A stretch of 64,000 nucleotides of DNA, from positions 2,542,001 to 2,606,000 of the forward strand of contig NZ_CP118527.1 in the NCBI RefSeq assembly GCF_028885415.1, read 5' to 3'. This document shows, in pieces, positions 48,152 to 56,826 of this stretch. The stretch comes from Streptomyces coeruleorubidus (GTDB taxonomy: Bacteria > Actinomycetota > Actinomycetes > Streptomycetales > Streptomycetaceae). The number at the start of each line of letters is the position of its first letter. Within the stretch, counting starts at the first letter, position 1. The translations under genes and the position numbers were made by a program. The notes under the pieces are model-generated. The model saw only the letters and a list, made by a program, of their open reading frames with translations, was not told the origin of the DNA and searched no databases.

Positions 48152-48491
48152 ACTGTGGACTGGCGGACGCGGCGACGGCCGGACCCGGGCCGGGACGGCA
48201 CCCGGCACCGCGGGCGGCGCTCGGCCACGACCGAGACGACGACCACTCCGCCACCGCACGGCACGCACCGCGGCGGCCACGGACCCCGGGACCGGCAGCC
48301 CTTACGGGGCCGGGCACGCGGCAGCGCGGCCACTGCCCGGCAGGCACCACCGCCACCCGACCGAAAGCCCCGTCCACCCCGAAGCGAGGAGTGGACGCCG
48401 CGCCGAGGACCGGACGCACGTCGGGACCAAGGGGGCTCGCGGGCCCGGCGAGGCCCGGTACACGGCGGCGCGGCCGTTCCATGTCGGTCAC
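48129..48491 (-). CDS. Mini-ORF 1 between ftsL and ftsI (duplicated ftsI-start-like peptide)
   Basis: A 120-codon ORF starting VTDMERPRRRVPG directly after the ftsL stop, in the place where ftsI would be expected. Its first about 56 residues equal those of mini-ORF 2. A 40-residue in-frame stretch absent from mini-ORF 2 follows, then the shared end AVAASASPQ(S/P)TST(S/P)GR. The stop (48129-48131) sits in the Shine-Dalgarno region of mini-ORF 2. By hand count about 24 sense codons end in A or T, a weaker bias than in neighbouring genes, so it may not be under protein-level selection. Confidence 0.45.
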   Translation of the reverse strand: MTDMERPRRRVPGLAGPASPLGPDVRPVLGAASTPRFGVDGAFGRVAVVPAGQWPRCRVPGPVRAAGPGVRGRRGACRAVAEWSSSRSWPSAARGAGCRPGPGPAVAASASPQSTSTSGR

Positions 48492-48519
48492 TTCCGTCAC
48501 CTGCCGGAGGTCGAGGTGG
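48310..48519. repeat. 210-bp direct repeat, copy 2 (overlaps the ftsL 3' end)
   Basis: The partner of 47942-48151. Its last 23 bases are the final codons of ftsL (PTSTSGR and stop), showing that the repeat unit carries the ftsL C-terminal codons with it. Confidence 0.95.
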
Positions 48520-48946
48520 GGCCGTTGGGCATGGCTTCGGGGGCCAGGACCAGGGGGATGCGGGCGGAGGTCTGCCGGACGCCGGGGGCGGGGCTGGGGA
48601 CGCCCTTGACGGTGCCGTCGGGGGCGAGGAAGGCGGGGTCGCCGCCGGGGACCATGCCGAGTTCGCGGGCGCGGCGCTGGAGGGCCTCGGGAGCGGAGTA
48701 GGCGTCGATGTCCCGCTGGAGGGCCTGTTCCTCGTCGGTGAGGCTCTTGGTCTCGCGCTGGAGGTCGTCGAGCTTGAACGCGCCTTCGCTGAGGGCGGAG
48801 TTCAGCACCAGGAGACCGATGAGACCACCGCCGAGGAGGAGGACCACGAGGAGGACGAAGGGGGTGCGGGCCGCCTGCCCGGGGCCGGTCGGGAAGAGCC
48901 GCGCGAGACGTGCCGCCCTCCCCTTCAGTTCGGGTTTGCCGCTCAC
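48497..48946 (-). CDS. ftsL: Cell division protein FtsL
   Basis: A small bitopic divisome protein of 149 residues. It has a basic cytoplasmic head (KPELKGRAARLARLFP), one membrane segment (about residues 29-51, FVLLVVLLLGGGLIGLLVL) and a periplasm-side coiled coil (about 52-95, LDDLQRETKSLTDEEQALQRDIDAYS). A proline-rich tail ends PTSTSGR. GTG 48944-48946 is the start, 31 bases after rsmH. Identification rests on topology, coiled coil and position between rsmH and ftsI, because FtsL sequences diverge strongly. The next codon after its stop region is mini-ORF 1, not ftsI. Confidence 0.9.
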   Translation of the reverse strand: MSGKPELKGRAARLARLFPTGPGQAARTPFVLLVVLLLGGGLIGLLVLNSALSEGAFKLDDLQRETKSLTDEEQALQRDIDAYSAPEALQRRARELGMVPGGDPAFLAPDGTVKGVPSPAPGVRQTSARIPLVLAPEAMPNGPTSTSGR

Positions 48947-48977
48947 TCACGCTCCCTCGGTCCGGCCTGCACACGCC

Positions 48978-49934
48978 TCACTCGACGTCCTCCCTGATGC
49001 GCTGGGCGCCGCGCAGCCGCGCCGGTGCCGCCCGCCGGTTCTCGGCGATCTCCTCCTCGGTGGGGAGTTCGGCACCGCGCGTGAGCAGCTTGAGCCGCGG
49101 CTGGTAGCGCTCGGGCACGACGGGCAGCCCGGGCGGCGCCGTGGTGGCGGCACCCGCCGCGAACACCTGCTTGACCAGCCGGTCCTCCAGCGAGTGGTAC
49201 GACAGCACCGCGATCCGCCCGCCCACGTCCAGCGCCTTCACGGCGGCCGGGATCGCCCGCTCCAGGACGGCGAGCTCGCCGTTGACCTCGATGCGCAGGG
49301 CCTGGAAGGTGCGCTTGGCCGGGTTGCCGCCGGTGCGCTTGGCGGCCTGCGGCAGCGCGTCCCGGATCAGCTCGACCAGCCGCGCGCTGGTGCTGAACGG
49401 CTCCTTCTCCCGCTCACGCACGATCGCGGACACGATCCGCTTGGCCTGCTTCTCCTCGCCGTACGCCCTCAGGATGCGCACCAGCTCGCCCGGCGGGTAC
49501 GTGTTGAGGACCTCGGCGGCGCTGACCCCGGACGTCTGGTCCATGCGCATGTCGAGCGGGGCGTCCTGGGCGTAGGCGAAGCCGCGGTCGGCCTCGTCGA
49601 GTTGCATGGAGGAGACGCCGAGGTCGAACAGCACGCCCTGCACGCGCGCGATGCCGAGCTTGTGCAGTACCTCGGGGAGCTCGTCGTACACGGCGTGGAC
49701 GAGGGTGGCGCGATCCCCGTAGGGCGCGAGACGCTCGCCGGACAGGCGCAGGGCCTCCTTGTCGCGGTCGAGGGCGACGAGGTGGATCCCGGGGAACCTC
49801 TCCAGGAGCGCCTCGCTGTGACCGCCGAGGCCGAGAGTGCAGTCGACGACCACCGGGTCCGGCCCCTCCAGGGCGGGTGCCAGCAGATCCAGGCACCGCT
49901 GGAGCATCACCGGGACGTGTCGACTCTGGCTCAA
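48978..49934 (-). CDS. rsmH: 16S rRNA m4C1402 methyltransferase RsmH (MraW)
   Basis: SAM-dependent N4-methylation of C1402 in 16S rRNA. It has 318 residues. The family opening [15 protein letters not shown] and SAM-binding [18 protein letters not shown] (about 33-50) are present. ALDRDKEAL and [19 protein letters not shown] (about 103-121) follow, and [17 protein letters not shown] (about 249-265) is the hallmark C-terminal block. The only start fitting the conserved N-terminus [11 protein letters not shown] is a TTG at 49932-49934, a rare choice, preceded by GAGAGGG. It is the first gene of the dcw operon. Confidence 0.96.
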   Translation of the reverse strand: MSQSRHVPVMLQRCLDLLAPALEGPDPVVVDCTLGLGGHSEALLERFPGIHLVALDRDKEALRLSGERLAPYGDRATLVHAVYDELPEVLHKLGIARVQGVLFDLGVSSMQLDEADRGFAYAQDAPLDMRMDQTSGVSAAEVLNTYPPGELVRILRAYGEEKQAKRIVSAIVREREKEPFSTSARLVELIRDALPQAAKRTGGNPAKRTFQALRIEVNGELAVLERAIPAAVKALDVGGRIAVLSYHSLEDRLVKQVFAAGAATTAPPGLPVVPERYQPRLKLLTRGAELPTEEEIAENRRAAPARLRGAQRIREDVE

Positions 49935-50150
49935 GGGGCCCTCTCAGATCCGGCGCGGCCCCTACGCACCGCCGGGTCCCCGCCCGCTCGTGAAGGGGAG
50001 GCCTGCCGGCGCCGGAAGCGTCAGCCGACCGGGAGCGGGAGGAGGCCGAGCCGTACGTACGCGCCGCGCACGTGGGGAGATCTCCGGTCGTCGCCGGGGT
50101 CTCCGGGGAAAACAGTCCAGCGGGGAGAGTCTCGCCTCCCGCTTCGCGTC

Positions 50151-50178
50151 ACTTTAGTCCACCCTGTCTCCCGGTCAA
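50151..50178 (-). promoter_or_regulatory. Putative promoter of the dcw operon (upstream of rsmH)
   Basis: On the minus strand TTGACC (50173-50178), a 16-base spacer and TAAAGT (50151-50156) form a reasonable housekeeping-sigma promoter about 217 bases upstream of the rsmH start. The rest of the 353-bp gap (49935-50287) shows no gene; AGGAGG at 50270-50275 belongs to the divergent carbonic anhydrase gene. Confidence 0.5.
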
Positions 50179-50287
50179 TCAACCGGCCTGCGCGTCGCGG
50201 CCGGCGGCACATCGCCCTTGTGGGTTACCTCACAGCCCCGCCTCGCTGACATTCTTTGTCCAGTCTCACAGGAGGCTTGGACCGGGT

Positions 50288-50860
50288 GTGACCAGTAACG
50301 TCATGGATATGACGACTTCTGCATCGGTTTCCCCAGGTCCGGAGAGCGCCCCAGCCTCGGGCGGCACGGTCACGGACCGTATCGTCGAGGCGAACGCCCA
50401 GTACGCCGCCGCCTTCGGCAACGCCGGGATGGACGCCAAGCCCGCCCTGCACGTAGCGGTCGTGGCCTGCATGGACGCCCGCCTCGACCCGCTCGCCGCG
50501 CTCGGTCTGGCGCTCGGCGACTGCCACACCATCCGCAATGCCGGCGGCGTCGTCACCGACGACGTGATCCGCTCCCTCGCCATCAGCCAGCGCAAGCTGG
50601 GCACGCGCAGCGTCGTCCTCGTCCACCACACCGGCTGCGGCATGGAGACCCTGACCGAGGACTTCCGGGGCGAGCTGGAGGCCGAGGTCGGCCAGCGCCC
50701 GGCGTGGGCGGTGGAGTGCTTCTCGGACGTCGACCAGGACGTACGGCAGTCGATGCGGCGCGTGCGCACCTCGCCGTTCCTGCCGCACACGGACGACGTG
50801 CGGGGGTTCGTCTTCGACGTGAAAACCGGCCTGCTGCGGGAGATCGACCCCGCCTCCTGA
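50288..50860 (+). CDS. Beta-class carbonic anhydrase
   Basis: Zinc enzyme interconverting CO2 and bicarbonate, about 190 residues. The zinc/active-site motif CMDARLD (CxDxR, about 61-67) and HHTGCG (HxxC, about 113-118) are complete, and the DCHTIRNAGGVVTDDVIRSL block lies between them. It is of the short, cab-like clade. GTG 50288 follows AGGAGG at 50270-50275, with a slightly long spacing; ATG 50303 and 50309 are in-frame alternatives. It is divergent from the dcw operon. Confidence 0.92.
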   Translation: MTSNVMDMTTSASVSPGPESAPASGGTVTDRIVEANAQYAAAFGNAGMDAKPALHVAVVACMDARLDPLAALGLALGDCHTIRNAGGVVTDDVIRSLAISQRKLGTRSVVLVHHTGCGMETLTEDFRGELEAEVGQRPAWAVECFSDVDQDVRQSMRRVRTSPFLPHTDDVRGFVFDVKTGLLREIDPAS

Positions 50861-51137
50861 CCTGGTCGCCCGCCCCGGCACAACCTGCTGTAGCTGTCGA
50901 AAGCCTGTCAGTCACGCGTTCGAATGGTCGTAAGGCCGACATATCGCGGCCAGTTGTCCACAGTCGAGTGACACGAATCGGTAACGGCAGCAAGAATGCG
51001 GGAGTGGCGTCGCGCGGAACTTTTCACGCGTGGTGTCCGTGGTTCGGGGTGGGCCGGCCCGCGTCTTGGGGCGTCGGCCCGGGAAAATGGGGTATCCCGT
51101 GCTCCCTGGGAGCAAGGGAAAGGCCGAGGAGGGCCGG

Positions 51138-52178
51138 GTGACGACCTATGACGATCGAGCGAGCCTCACTGATCTGACCGCCGTGGTGGAGCGCGTGCGG
51201 GAGTCGGTGGAAGGCGTGATCGAGGGCAAGCCCGAGGTCGTACGGCTCTCGCTGACCGTGCTGCTCGCCGAGGGACACCTGCTGATCGAGGACGTCCCGG
51301 GCGTCGGCAAGACGATGCTCGCCAAGGCACTGGCGCGGACCATCGACTGCTCGGTGCGGCGCATCCAGTTCACGCCCGACCTGCTGCCCTCGGACATCAC
51401 CGGTGTGTCCATATGGGACCAGCAGCGCCGCGACTTCGAGTTCAAGCCGGGCGCGATCTTCGCGCAGGTCGTGATCGGCGACGAGATCAACCGCGCCTCG
51501 CCCAAGACGCAGTCCGCGCTCCTGGAGTCCATGGAGGAGCGCCAGGTCACCATCGACGGCAAGACCTACGAACTGCCCAGCCCCTTCATGGTGGTGGCGA
51601 CGCAGAACCCGGTCGAGATGGAGGGCACCTACCCGCTGCCGGAGGCCCAGCGCGACCGCTTCATGGCCCGGGTCTCGGTCGGTTACCCGAGCGCCGAGGC
51701 CGAGCTTCAGATGCTGGACGTGCACGGCGGTGTCTCGCCGCTGGAGGACCTCCAGCCCGTGGCCCACGCGCACGAGATCCTCAAGCTGATCGAGGCGGTG
51801 CGCGGCGTCCACGTCGCCGAGCCGGTCCGGCGCTACGCGGTCGACCTGGTCGGCGCCACGCGCACGCACCCCGATCTGAGACTGGGCGCCTCCCCGCGCG
51901 CGACGCTGCACCTGCTGCGCGCGGCGAAGGCGTCCGCGGCCCTGAGCGGCCGGGAGTACGCGCTGCCGGACGACGTGCAGGCACTCGCCGTCGCCGTCCT
52001 GGCCCACCGTCTGCTGCCCACCGCCCAGGCCCAGCTCAACCGCCGCACCGCCGAGCAGGTCGTCGAGGAGATCCTCCAGCGCACCCCAGTGCCGTCGGCG
52101 CCGCAGCAGCAGAGCGGCCTCGGTGCTGTGGGCCGTACGGCGCCCGCGTATCCCTCGCACCCGCCGCGGAGGCTGTGA
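51138..52178 (+). CDS. MoxR-family AAA+ ATPase
   Basis: A chaperone-like AAA+ ATPase of 346 residues. Walker A is DVPGVGKTMLAKAL near residues 52-65, Walker B is VIGDEINRASPKTQSALLESMEE near 113-135, and VATQNPVEMEGTYPLPEAQRDRF (sensor 1 and arginine finger) is near 152-174. It acts with the downstream DUF58 (VWA-like) protein and transglutaminase; such trios are thought to mature or assemble proteins at the cell envelope. GTG 51138 has GAGGAGGG upstream. The DUF58 gene starts on its stop codon (TGATG). Confidence 0.94.
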   Translation: MTTYDDRASLTDLTAVVERVRESVEGVIEGKPEVVRLSLTVLLAEGHLLIEDVPGVGKTMLAKALARTIDCSVRRIQFTPDLLPSDITGVSIWDQQRRDFEFKPGAIFAQVVIGDEINRASPKTQSALLESMEERQVTIDGKTYELPSPFMVVATQNPVEMEGTYPLPEAQRDRFMARVSVGYPSAEAELQMLDVHGGVSPLEDLQPVAHAHEILKLIEAVRGVHVAEPVRRYAVDLVGATRTHPDLRLGASPRATLHLLRAAKASAALSGREYALPDDVQALAVAVLAHRLLPTAQAQLNRRTAEQVVEEILQRTPVPSAPQQQSGLGAVGRTAPAYPSHPPRRL

Positions 52179-53542
52179 TGACCACCGCGGGGACGGGGCA
52201 GTCGGAGGCCGACCGGGGCGAGAAGGGCGGCATCCGCACCGCCCTGGCCGGTCTGACCACCCGCGGACGCTCCTTCCTGGCCGCCGGTGTCGCGGCCGCC
52301 GTCTGTTCGTATGTGCTCGGGCAGAGCGACCTGCTGCGCGTGGGTCTGCTGCTGGCGGTGCTGCCGCTGGTGTGCGCGACGGTGCTGTACCGCACGCGCT
52401 ACCGGGTCGCGGGCAGCCGCCGCCTCTCCCCCGCGCGCGTGCCGGCCGGCGGCGAGGCCCGGGTCCATCTGCGGATGGACAACGTCTCGCGGCTGCCCAC
52501 GGGCCTGCTGATGCTCCAGGACCGGGTGCCGTACGTGCTCGGTCCCCGGCCCCGTTTCGTGCTCGACCGGATGGAGGCGGGCGCCCGCCGCGAGGTGTCC
52601 TACCGGGTGCGCTCCGACCTGCGCGGCCGCTACCCGCTGGGCCCGCTCCAGCTGCGCCTGACCGACCCGTTCGGCATGTGCGAGCTGACCCGGTCCTTCT
52701 CCACGTACGACAACCTGACGGTGATCCCGCGCGTGGAGCCGCTGGCGCCGGTGCGGTTCAGCGGCGAGGCGAAGGGATACGGAGACGGGCGGCAGCGTTC
52801 GCTCGCGCTGGCCGGCGAGGACGACGTGATCCCGCGCGGGTACCGCTACGGCGACGACCTGCGCCGGGTGCACTGGCGCTCCACCGCCCGCTACGGCGAG
52901 CTGATGGTGCGCCGTGAGGAGCAGCCACAGCGCGCCCGCTGCACGGTGCTGCTCGACACCCGGGGCATCGCCTACCAGGGCGCGGGCCCGGACTCGGCCT
53001 TCGAGTGGGCCGTGGCGGGCGCCGCGTCCGTGCTGGTGCACATGCTCGAACGGGGCTTCTCGGTACGGCTGTTGACGGACACCGGCAACGCCGTGCCCGG
53101 CGAGGGCTCAGACGGCTTCGCGGGCGCGAGCCAGGGGTCGGCGGACGCGGCCGGGCTGATGATGGACACCCTCGCGGTGATCGACCACTCCGACGGTGCG
53201 GGTCTGTCCCGGGCCTACGACGTGCTGCGCGGCGGGAGCGAGGGGCTGCTGGTGGCCTTCCTCGGCGACCTGGACGAGGAGCAGGCGGCCGTGGCGTCCA
53301 GAATGCGGCAGCGCAGCTCAGGCGCGGTCGCCTTCGTGCTGGACAGCGACACCTGGGTGCGGGAACCGAGCGACGTGTCCGGTCCGTTGGACGGGAGCGA
53401 GGAGCGGCTGCGCATGCTGCGCGAGGCGGGCTGGACGGCCCTCGGGGTGCCGCAGGGTGCCTCCGTGGACGAGCTGTGGCGGCAGGCGGACCGGGAGCGC
53501 AGGGGGATGGCCGCCGCGAGCGGCGGGGAGGGACCGTCATGA
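52178..53542 (+). CDS. DUF58 domain protein (VWA-like)
   Basis: A 454-residue membrane protein with two N-terminal hydrophobic segments (about residues 30-70) and a C-terminal DUF58 domain. The domain hallmark is GEDDVIPRGYRYGDDLRRVHWRSTARYGELMVRREEQ near 225-260, with DIREY-like residues replaced by YGDDLRRVHW. The following VWA-like fold begins CTVLLDTRG. It is the standard partner of MoxR ATPases. ATG 52178 overlaps the moxR stop by one base, and its own stop overlaps the next gene by four bases. Confidence 0.93.
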   Translation: MTTAGTGQSEADRGEKGGIRTALAGLTTRGRSFLAAGVAAAVCSYVLGQSDLLRVGLLLAVLPLVCATVLYRTRYRVAGSRRLSPARVPAGGEARVHLRMDNVSRLPTGLLMLQDRVPYVLGPRPRFVLDRMEAGARREVSYRVRSDLRGRYPLGPLQLRLTDPFGMCELTRSFSTYDNLTVIPRVEPLAPVRFSGEAKGYGDGRQRSLALAGEDDVIPRGYRYGDDLRRVHWRSTARYGELMVRREEQPQRARCTVLLDTRGIAYQGAGPDSAFEWAVAGAASVLVHMLERGFSVRLLTDTGNAVPGEGSDGFAGASQGSADAAGLMMDTLAVIDHSDGAGLSRAYDVLRGGSEGLLVAFLGDLDEEQAAVASRMRQRSSGAVAFVLDSDTWVREPSDVSGPLDGSEERLRMLREAGWTALGVPQGASVDELWRQADRERRGMAAASGGEGPS

Positions 53543-55932
53543 GCGGGCGGGTACGACTGACGCTGGGCGCATGGGCGGCCACGCTGATGGCCGCGTGCGC
53601 CCTGCTGCCCCTCGTCAAGCCGGCCACGTGGATCGTGCAGGCGGCCTTCCTGCTGGCCGTGCAGGCGGGCGTGGGTGCCGCGGCCCGCAGGGTGCCGCTG
53701 GCGCGCCCGCTGACGGTGGCGGCCCAGGCCGTGGTCACGGTGCTGCTGCTGACGTTCGTGTTCGCCCGTGAGCAGGCCCTCGCCGGGCTGGTGCCCGGAC
53801 CGGACGCCCTCGACCGCTTCGCGCTCCTGCTCCGGCAGGGCGGGGACGACATCGCGCGGTACGCGATCCCGGCGCCCCTGGAGTCCGACGGCATCCGGCT
53901 GATGCTCATCGGCGGCGTCCTGATCATCGGGCTGCTGGTGGACACCCTCGCGGTGACCTTCCGCAGCGCCGCCCCGGCCGGGCTGCCGCTGCTCGCGCTG
54001 TACTCGGTGGCCGCGGGGCTGTCCGACGGGGGCACGGACTGGCTGTGGTTCCTGGTCGCGGCGGCCGGCTATCTGATGCTGCTCCTGGCCGAGGGGCGGG
54101 ACCGGCTCTCCCAGTGGGGCCGGGTCTTCGGCGGTGCCCCGCGCACGGCCGGAGGGGAACCGAGCGGCGTGGCCGCCCCGGTCCGCACCGGCCGGCGCAT
54201 CGGCGTGGTCGCGCTGGGCATCGCCCTGGTGGTGCCGCTCGGCCTGCCCGCGATGAACGGCGGCCTGCTGGACTCCGTGGGCACGGGCGCGGGCGGCGGC
54301 ACGGGCGGCGGCGGCACGATCTCCGCCGTGAACCCACTGGTCTCGCTGCGCGACAACCTGAACGTGGACGAGGACCGGCAGGTCCTCTCCGTGAAGACGA
54401 AGATGGCCGACGTCTCGGACCTCTACCTGCGGATCGTGTCCCTGGACGACTTCGACGGCACCACCTGGAAGCCGTCCCGGCGGTCCATCACCGCCGTGCC
54501 CGACGGCACGTTCCCGACCCCGATCGGCCTCGGCCCCGACGTCAAACGCACGGAGGTCGACACCACGATCACGGCGGCCCGCTGGTACGCCCAGAACTGG
54601 CTGCCCATGCCGTACCCGCCGAGCGGCGTCGCCATCCGGGGCAACTGGCGTTACGAGCCCCTGGGCATGACCCTGGTCGGCGACCACGGCCAGAACACAC
54701 AAGGGCTGACGTACCAGGTCAAGAGCCTGGACGTGCAGCCGACGGCGGAACAGCTGGCCTCGGCGGCGCCCCCGCCGGCGGCCATCGTGCGCGACTTCAC
54801 CAAGCTGCCCGACTCGCTGCCGTCGGTGGTGGCCCGCACCGCCCGCCAGGTCACGGCGGGGGCCGCCAACCCCTACGACCAGGCGGTCAAGCTCCAGGAC
54901 TGGTTCGCCGTGACCGGCGGCTTCGAGTACGACACCCAGGTGCAGGTCGGCAGCGGCTCGGAGGGGATCGTCCGCTTCCTGAAGGACAAGCAGGGCTTCT
55001 GCGTGCACTTCTCCTTCGCGATGGCGGCGATGGCCCGCTCCCTGGGCATACCGGCCCGGGTCGCGGTGGGCTTCGCGCCCGGTTCCCCGCAGGCGGACGG
55101 CTCGGTGTCGGTGGGGCTGCGCGACGCGCACGCCTGGCCCGAGCTGTACTTCGAGGGCGTGGGCTGGACGCGCTTCGAGCCGACTCCCAACCGTGGCTCG
55201 TTGCCGCCGTACACCCTGCCGGAGAGCCCCGGCAACTCGGTGCCGGACGTGGCGCGCCCGTCCCAGACGACGTCCGCCGCGCCGTCCCCGACGCCCTCGG
55301 CGAGCGACAGCTGCACGCCGGAGCAGAAGAAGCTGGACGGCGGGTGCGCGAGCGAGTCCCCGCAGGCGGTGCTGCCCAGCGGCGACGACGGCCCGAAGTG
55401 GTACGTGATCCTGGCCTGGGCCCTGGCCGGGCTCGCCGTCCTGGCGCTCCCGCTGGCACCGATGCTGTGGCGCCTGCGGACCCGCGCGGTACGGCTGGGG
55501 GCGCACGGCCGCAGTGATGCGGACGCGGCGCCGCACACGCTGGCCGTCTGGCAGGAGCTGACCGACACGGCCTGGGACTTCGGCATCGCGCCGGACGAGT
55601 CACAGACGCCGCGCAAGGCGGCCGCTCGCATCGTCCGGCTGGGCTCCCTCGACGCGACGGCCGCGGCCTCGGTGCACCGGGTGGCGAACGCGGTGGAGCA
55701 GGTCCTGTACGCACCGCACCCCCGCCCGACGGCGGGCCTCACGGAGGACGTCCGCCGTGCGGCAGCGGGCCTGAGCGCCCAGGTCGGCCGCGGCACCAGG
55801 CTCCGTGCGGTCCTGGTCCCACGCTCCACCGTGCGTGTGGTGTGGGCGGCGTCGGCCTGGTGGTCGGGCGTGCGGGAACGTGCCCTGGCGCTGCGGCCGA
55901 CGTGGCGGAAGGCATCGGGGCAGCAGGGCTGA
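53539..55932 (+). CDS. Membrane transglutaminase-like protein (TgpA/DUF3488 type)
   Basis: A 797-residue protein with six N-terminal membrane segments (to about residue 240), an extracytoplasmic transglutaminase-like domain and a C-terminal membrane segment near 625-650 followed by a cytoplasmic tail. The papain-like catalytic residues are visible: Cys in KQGFCVHFSFAMAAMARSLGIPARVAVGF (C488) and His in LRDAHAWPELYFEG (H531), with the acidic residue in WTRFEPT. The linker near 590-620 is Pro/Ser/Thr-rich. It probably cross-links or cuts envelope peptides. ATG 53539 overlaps the DUF58 stop. Confidence 0.94.
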   Translation: MSGRVRLTLGAWAATLMAACALLPLVKPATWIVQAAFLLAVQAGVGAAARRVPLARPLTVAAQAVVTVLLLTFVFAREQALAGLVPGPDALDRFALLLRQGGDDIARYAIPAPLESDGIRLMLIGGVLIIGLLVDTLAVTFRSAAPAGLPLLALYSVAAGLSDGGTDWLWFLVAAAGYLMLLLAEGRDRLSQWGRVFGGAPRTAGGEPSGVAAPVRTGRRIGVVALGIALVVPLGLPAMNGGLLDSVGTGAGGGTGGGGTISAVNPLVSLRDNLNVDEDRQVLSVKTKMADVSDLYLRIVSLDDFDGTTWKPSRRSITAVPDGTFPTPIGLGPDVKRTEVDTTITAARWYAQNWLPMPYPPSGVAIRGNWRYEPLGMTLVGDHGQNTQGLTYQVKSLDVQPTAEQLASAAPPPAAIVRDFTKLPDSLPSVVARTARQVTAGAANPYDQAVKLQDWFAVTGGFEYDTQVQVGSGSEGIVRFLKDKQGFCVHFSFAMAAMARSLGIPARVAVGFAPGSPQADGSVSVGLRDAHAWPELYFEGVGWTRFEPTPNRGSLPPYTLPESPGNSVPDVARPSQTTSAAPSPTPSASDSCTPEQKKLDGGCASESPQAVLPSGDDGPKWYVILAWALAGLAVLALPLAPMLWRLRTRAVRLGAHGRSDADAAPHTLAVWQELTDTAWDFGIAPDESQTPRKAAARIVRLGSLDATAAASVHRVANAVEQVLYAPHPRPTAGLTEDVRRAAAGLSAQVGRGTRLRAVLVPRSTVRVVWAASAWWSGVRERALALRPTWRKASGQQG

Positions 55933-55950
55933 CCGGCGCGGGCGACTCGG

Positions 55951-55978
55951 GCCTGCCGGGGCTTGTGCCCCGGCAGGC
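55951..55978 (+). terminator. Terminator of the moxR operon
   Basis: A perfect 11-base stem (GCCTGCCGGGG / CCCCGGCAGGC) with a six-base loop lies 18 bases after the transglutaminase stop. Confidence 0.75.
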
Positions 55979-56071
55979 CGCGCTGTGTCTGCCTGGAGTC
56001 GGTCGGCGATGCCCCGGGCGGGTACGGCGCCGGGCTGGGCGAGGAGCCAGTCGCGCCTGGTACGCATACGT

Positions 56072-56106
56072 CAGGGGGTGACCACCCACTGGGTGGACAC
56101 CCCCTG
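56072..56106 (-). terminator. Second hairpin, facing the DUF3040 gene
   Basis: CAGGGGGTG pairs with CACCCCCTG and the inner CCACCCA with TGGGTGG, separated by one A-A mismatch. It lies 39 bases past the DUF3040 stop on the minus strand, in the convergent gap. Confidence 0.65.
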
Positions 56107-56145
56107 ATTCATGTCTTCACATGTCCTGGAGAGCCGCGCTCCGGG

Positions 56146-56547
56146 CTAATGGCCGCCCTGCTCGTCGCGGCGCTTCTGCCAGCGCTGCTCGATGCGGTCC
56201 ATCATGGAGCGCCGCTGCCGGCCCTGGCGGCGGGCGGCCGGCTGTCCGCCGGCCCCGGCCGCCTGTTCACCCGGCTTGGGGGCCTTGCGCCAGCCGGTCA
56301 CGGCGAGCACCGCACAGCCCAGCATGACGAGGAAGCCCACGACGCTGAGCCAGACCTGTTTGGCGACCATACCGGCCATGAGGAGCGCAATACCCACGAG
56401 GAAGCCCGCGACCGCCTGGTAGACCCGTCGCCGGGTGTACGTACGCAGCCCGCTTCCCTCGAGCGCCGTCGCGAACTTGGGATCTTCGGCGTACAGCGCT
56501 CGCTCCATCTGCTCGAGCATGCGCTGCTCGTGCTCCGAGAGCGGCAC
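56146..56547 (-). CDS. DUF3040 membrane protein
   Basis: A 133-residue protein starting VPLSEHEQRMLEQMERALYAEDPKFA, the defining DUF3040 sequence, then two hydrophobic segments (about residues 45-62 and 67-85) and a basic Gln/Arg-rich tail. GTG 56545-56547 has GAGGAGGA just upstream. The family is actinobacterial and its function is unknown. The 279 bp upstream to the methyltransferase gene contain no gene I can support. Confidence 0.93.
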   Translation of the reverse strand: MPLSEHEQRMLEQMERALYAEDPKFATALEGSGLRTYTRRRVYQAVAGFLVGIALLMAGMVAKQVWLSVVGFLVMLGCAVLAVTGWRKAPKPGEQAAGAGGQPAARRQGRQRRSMMDRIEQRWQKRRDEQGGH

Positions 56548-56826
56548 GGAGTCCTCCTCATCGTGCAGTCGCCGGGGCGACCCGGGGGGTCTCTTCAGGA
56601 TAGGCAGGGAATCGCCCCCGTGAAACCCGCCCCTCTGCGCCAATTGGCCAACCGGAACCCGCCATGGACGTCCCGGCTCGCTGAGGCCTACATTCCCCGG
56701 CGGCCGACCCGTCATGCCGGAACGGTCTCCCTCGATCATACGGCGCCAAGCCCCCGTTCGGGGGGCCTGTGGCGTACTCCATGCACAGCCCAGGCGCTGA
56801 TCAGCGGTGGTGCCTCAGGAAGTGGC

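Noticed and set aside
47876..48280. N-terminal extension of ftsI up to 48280 in its own frame
   Set aside because: The extra 130 residues are Arg/Pro/Gly-rich, have no family match, and include the repeats read in a shadow frame; the start at 47875 has a good ribosome site and the usual FtsI N-terminus.
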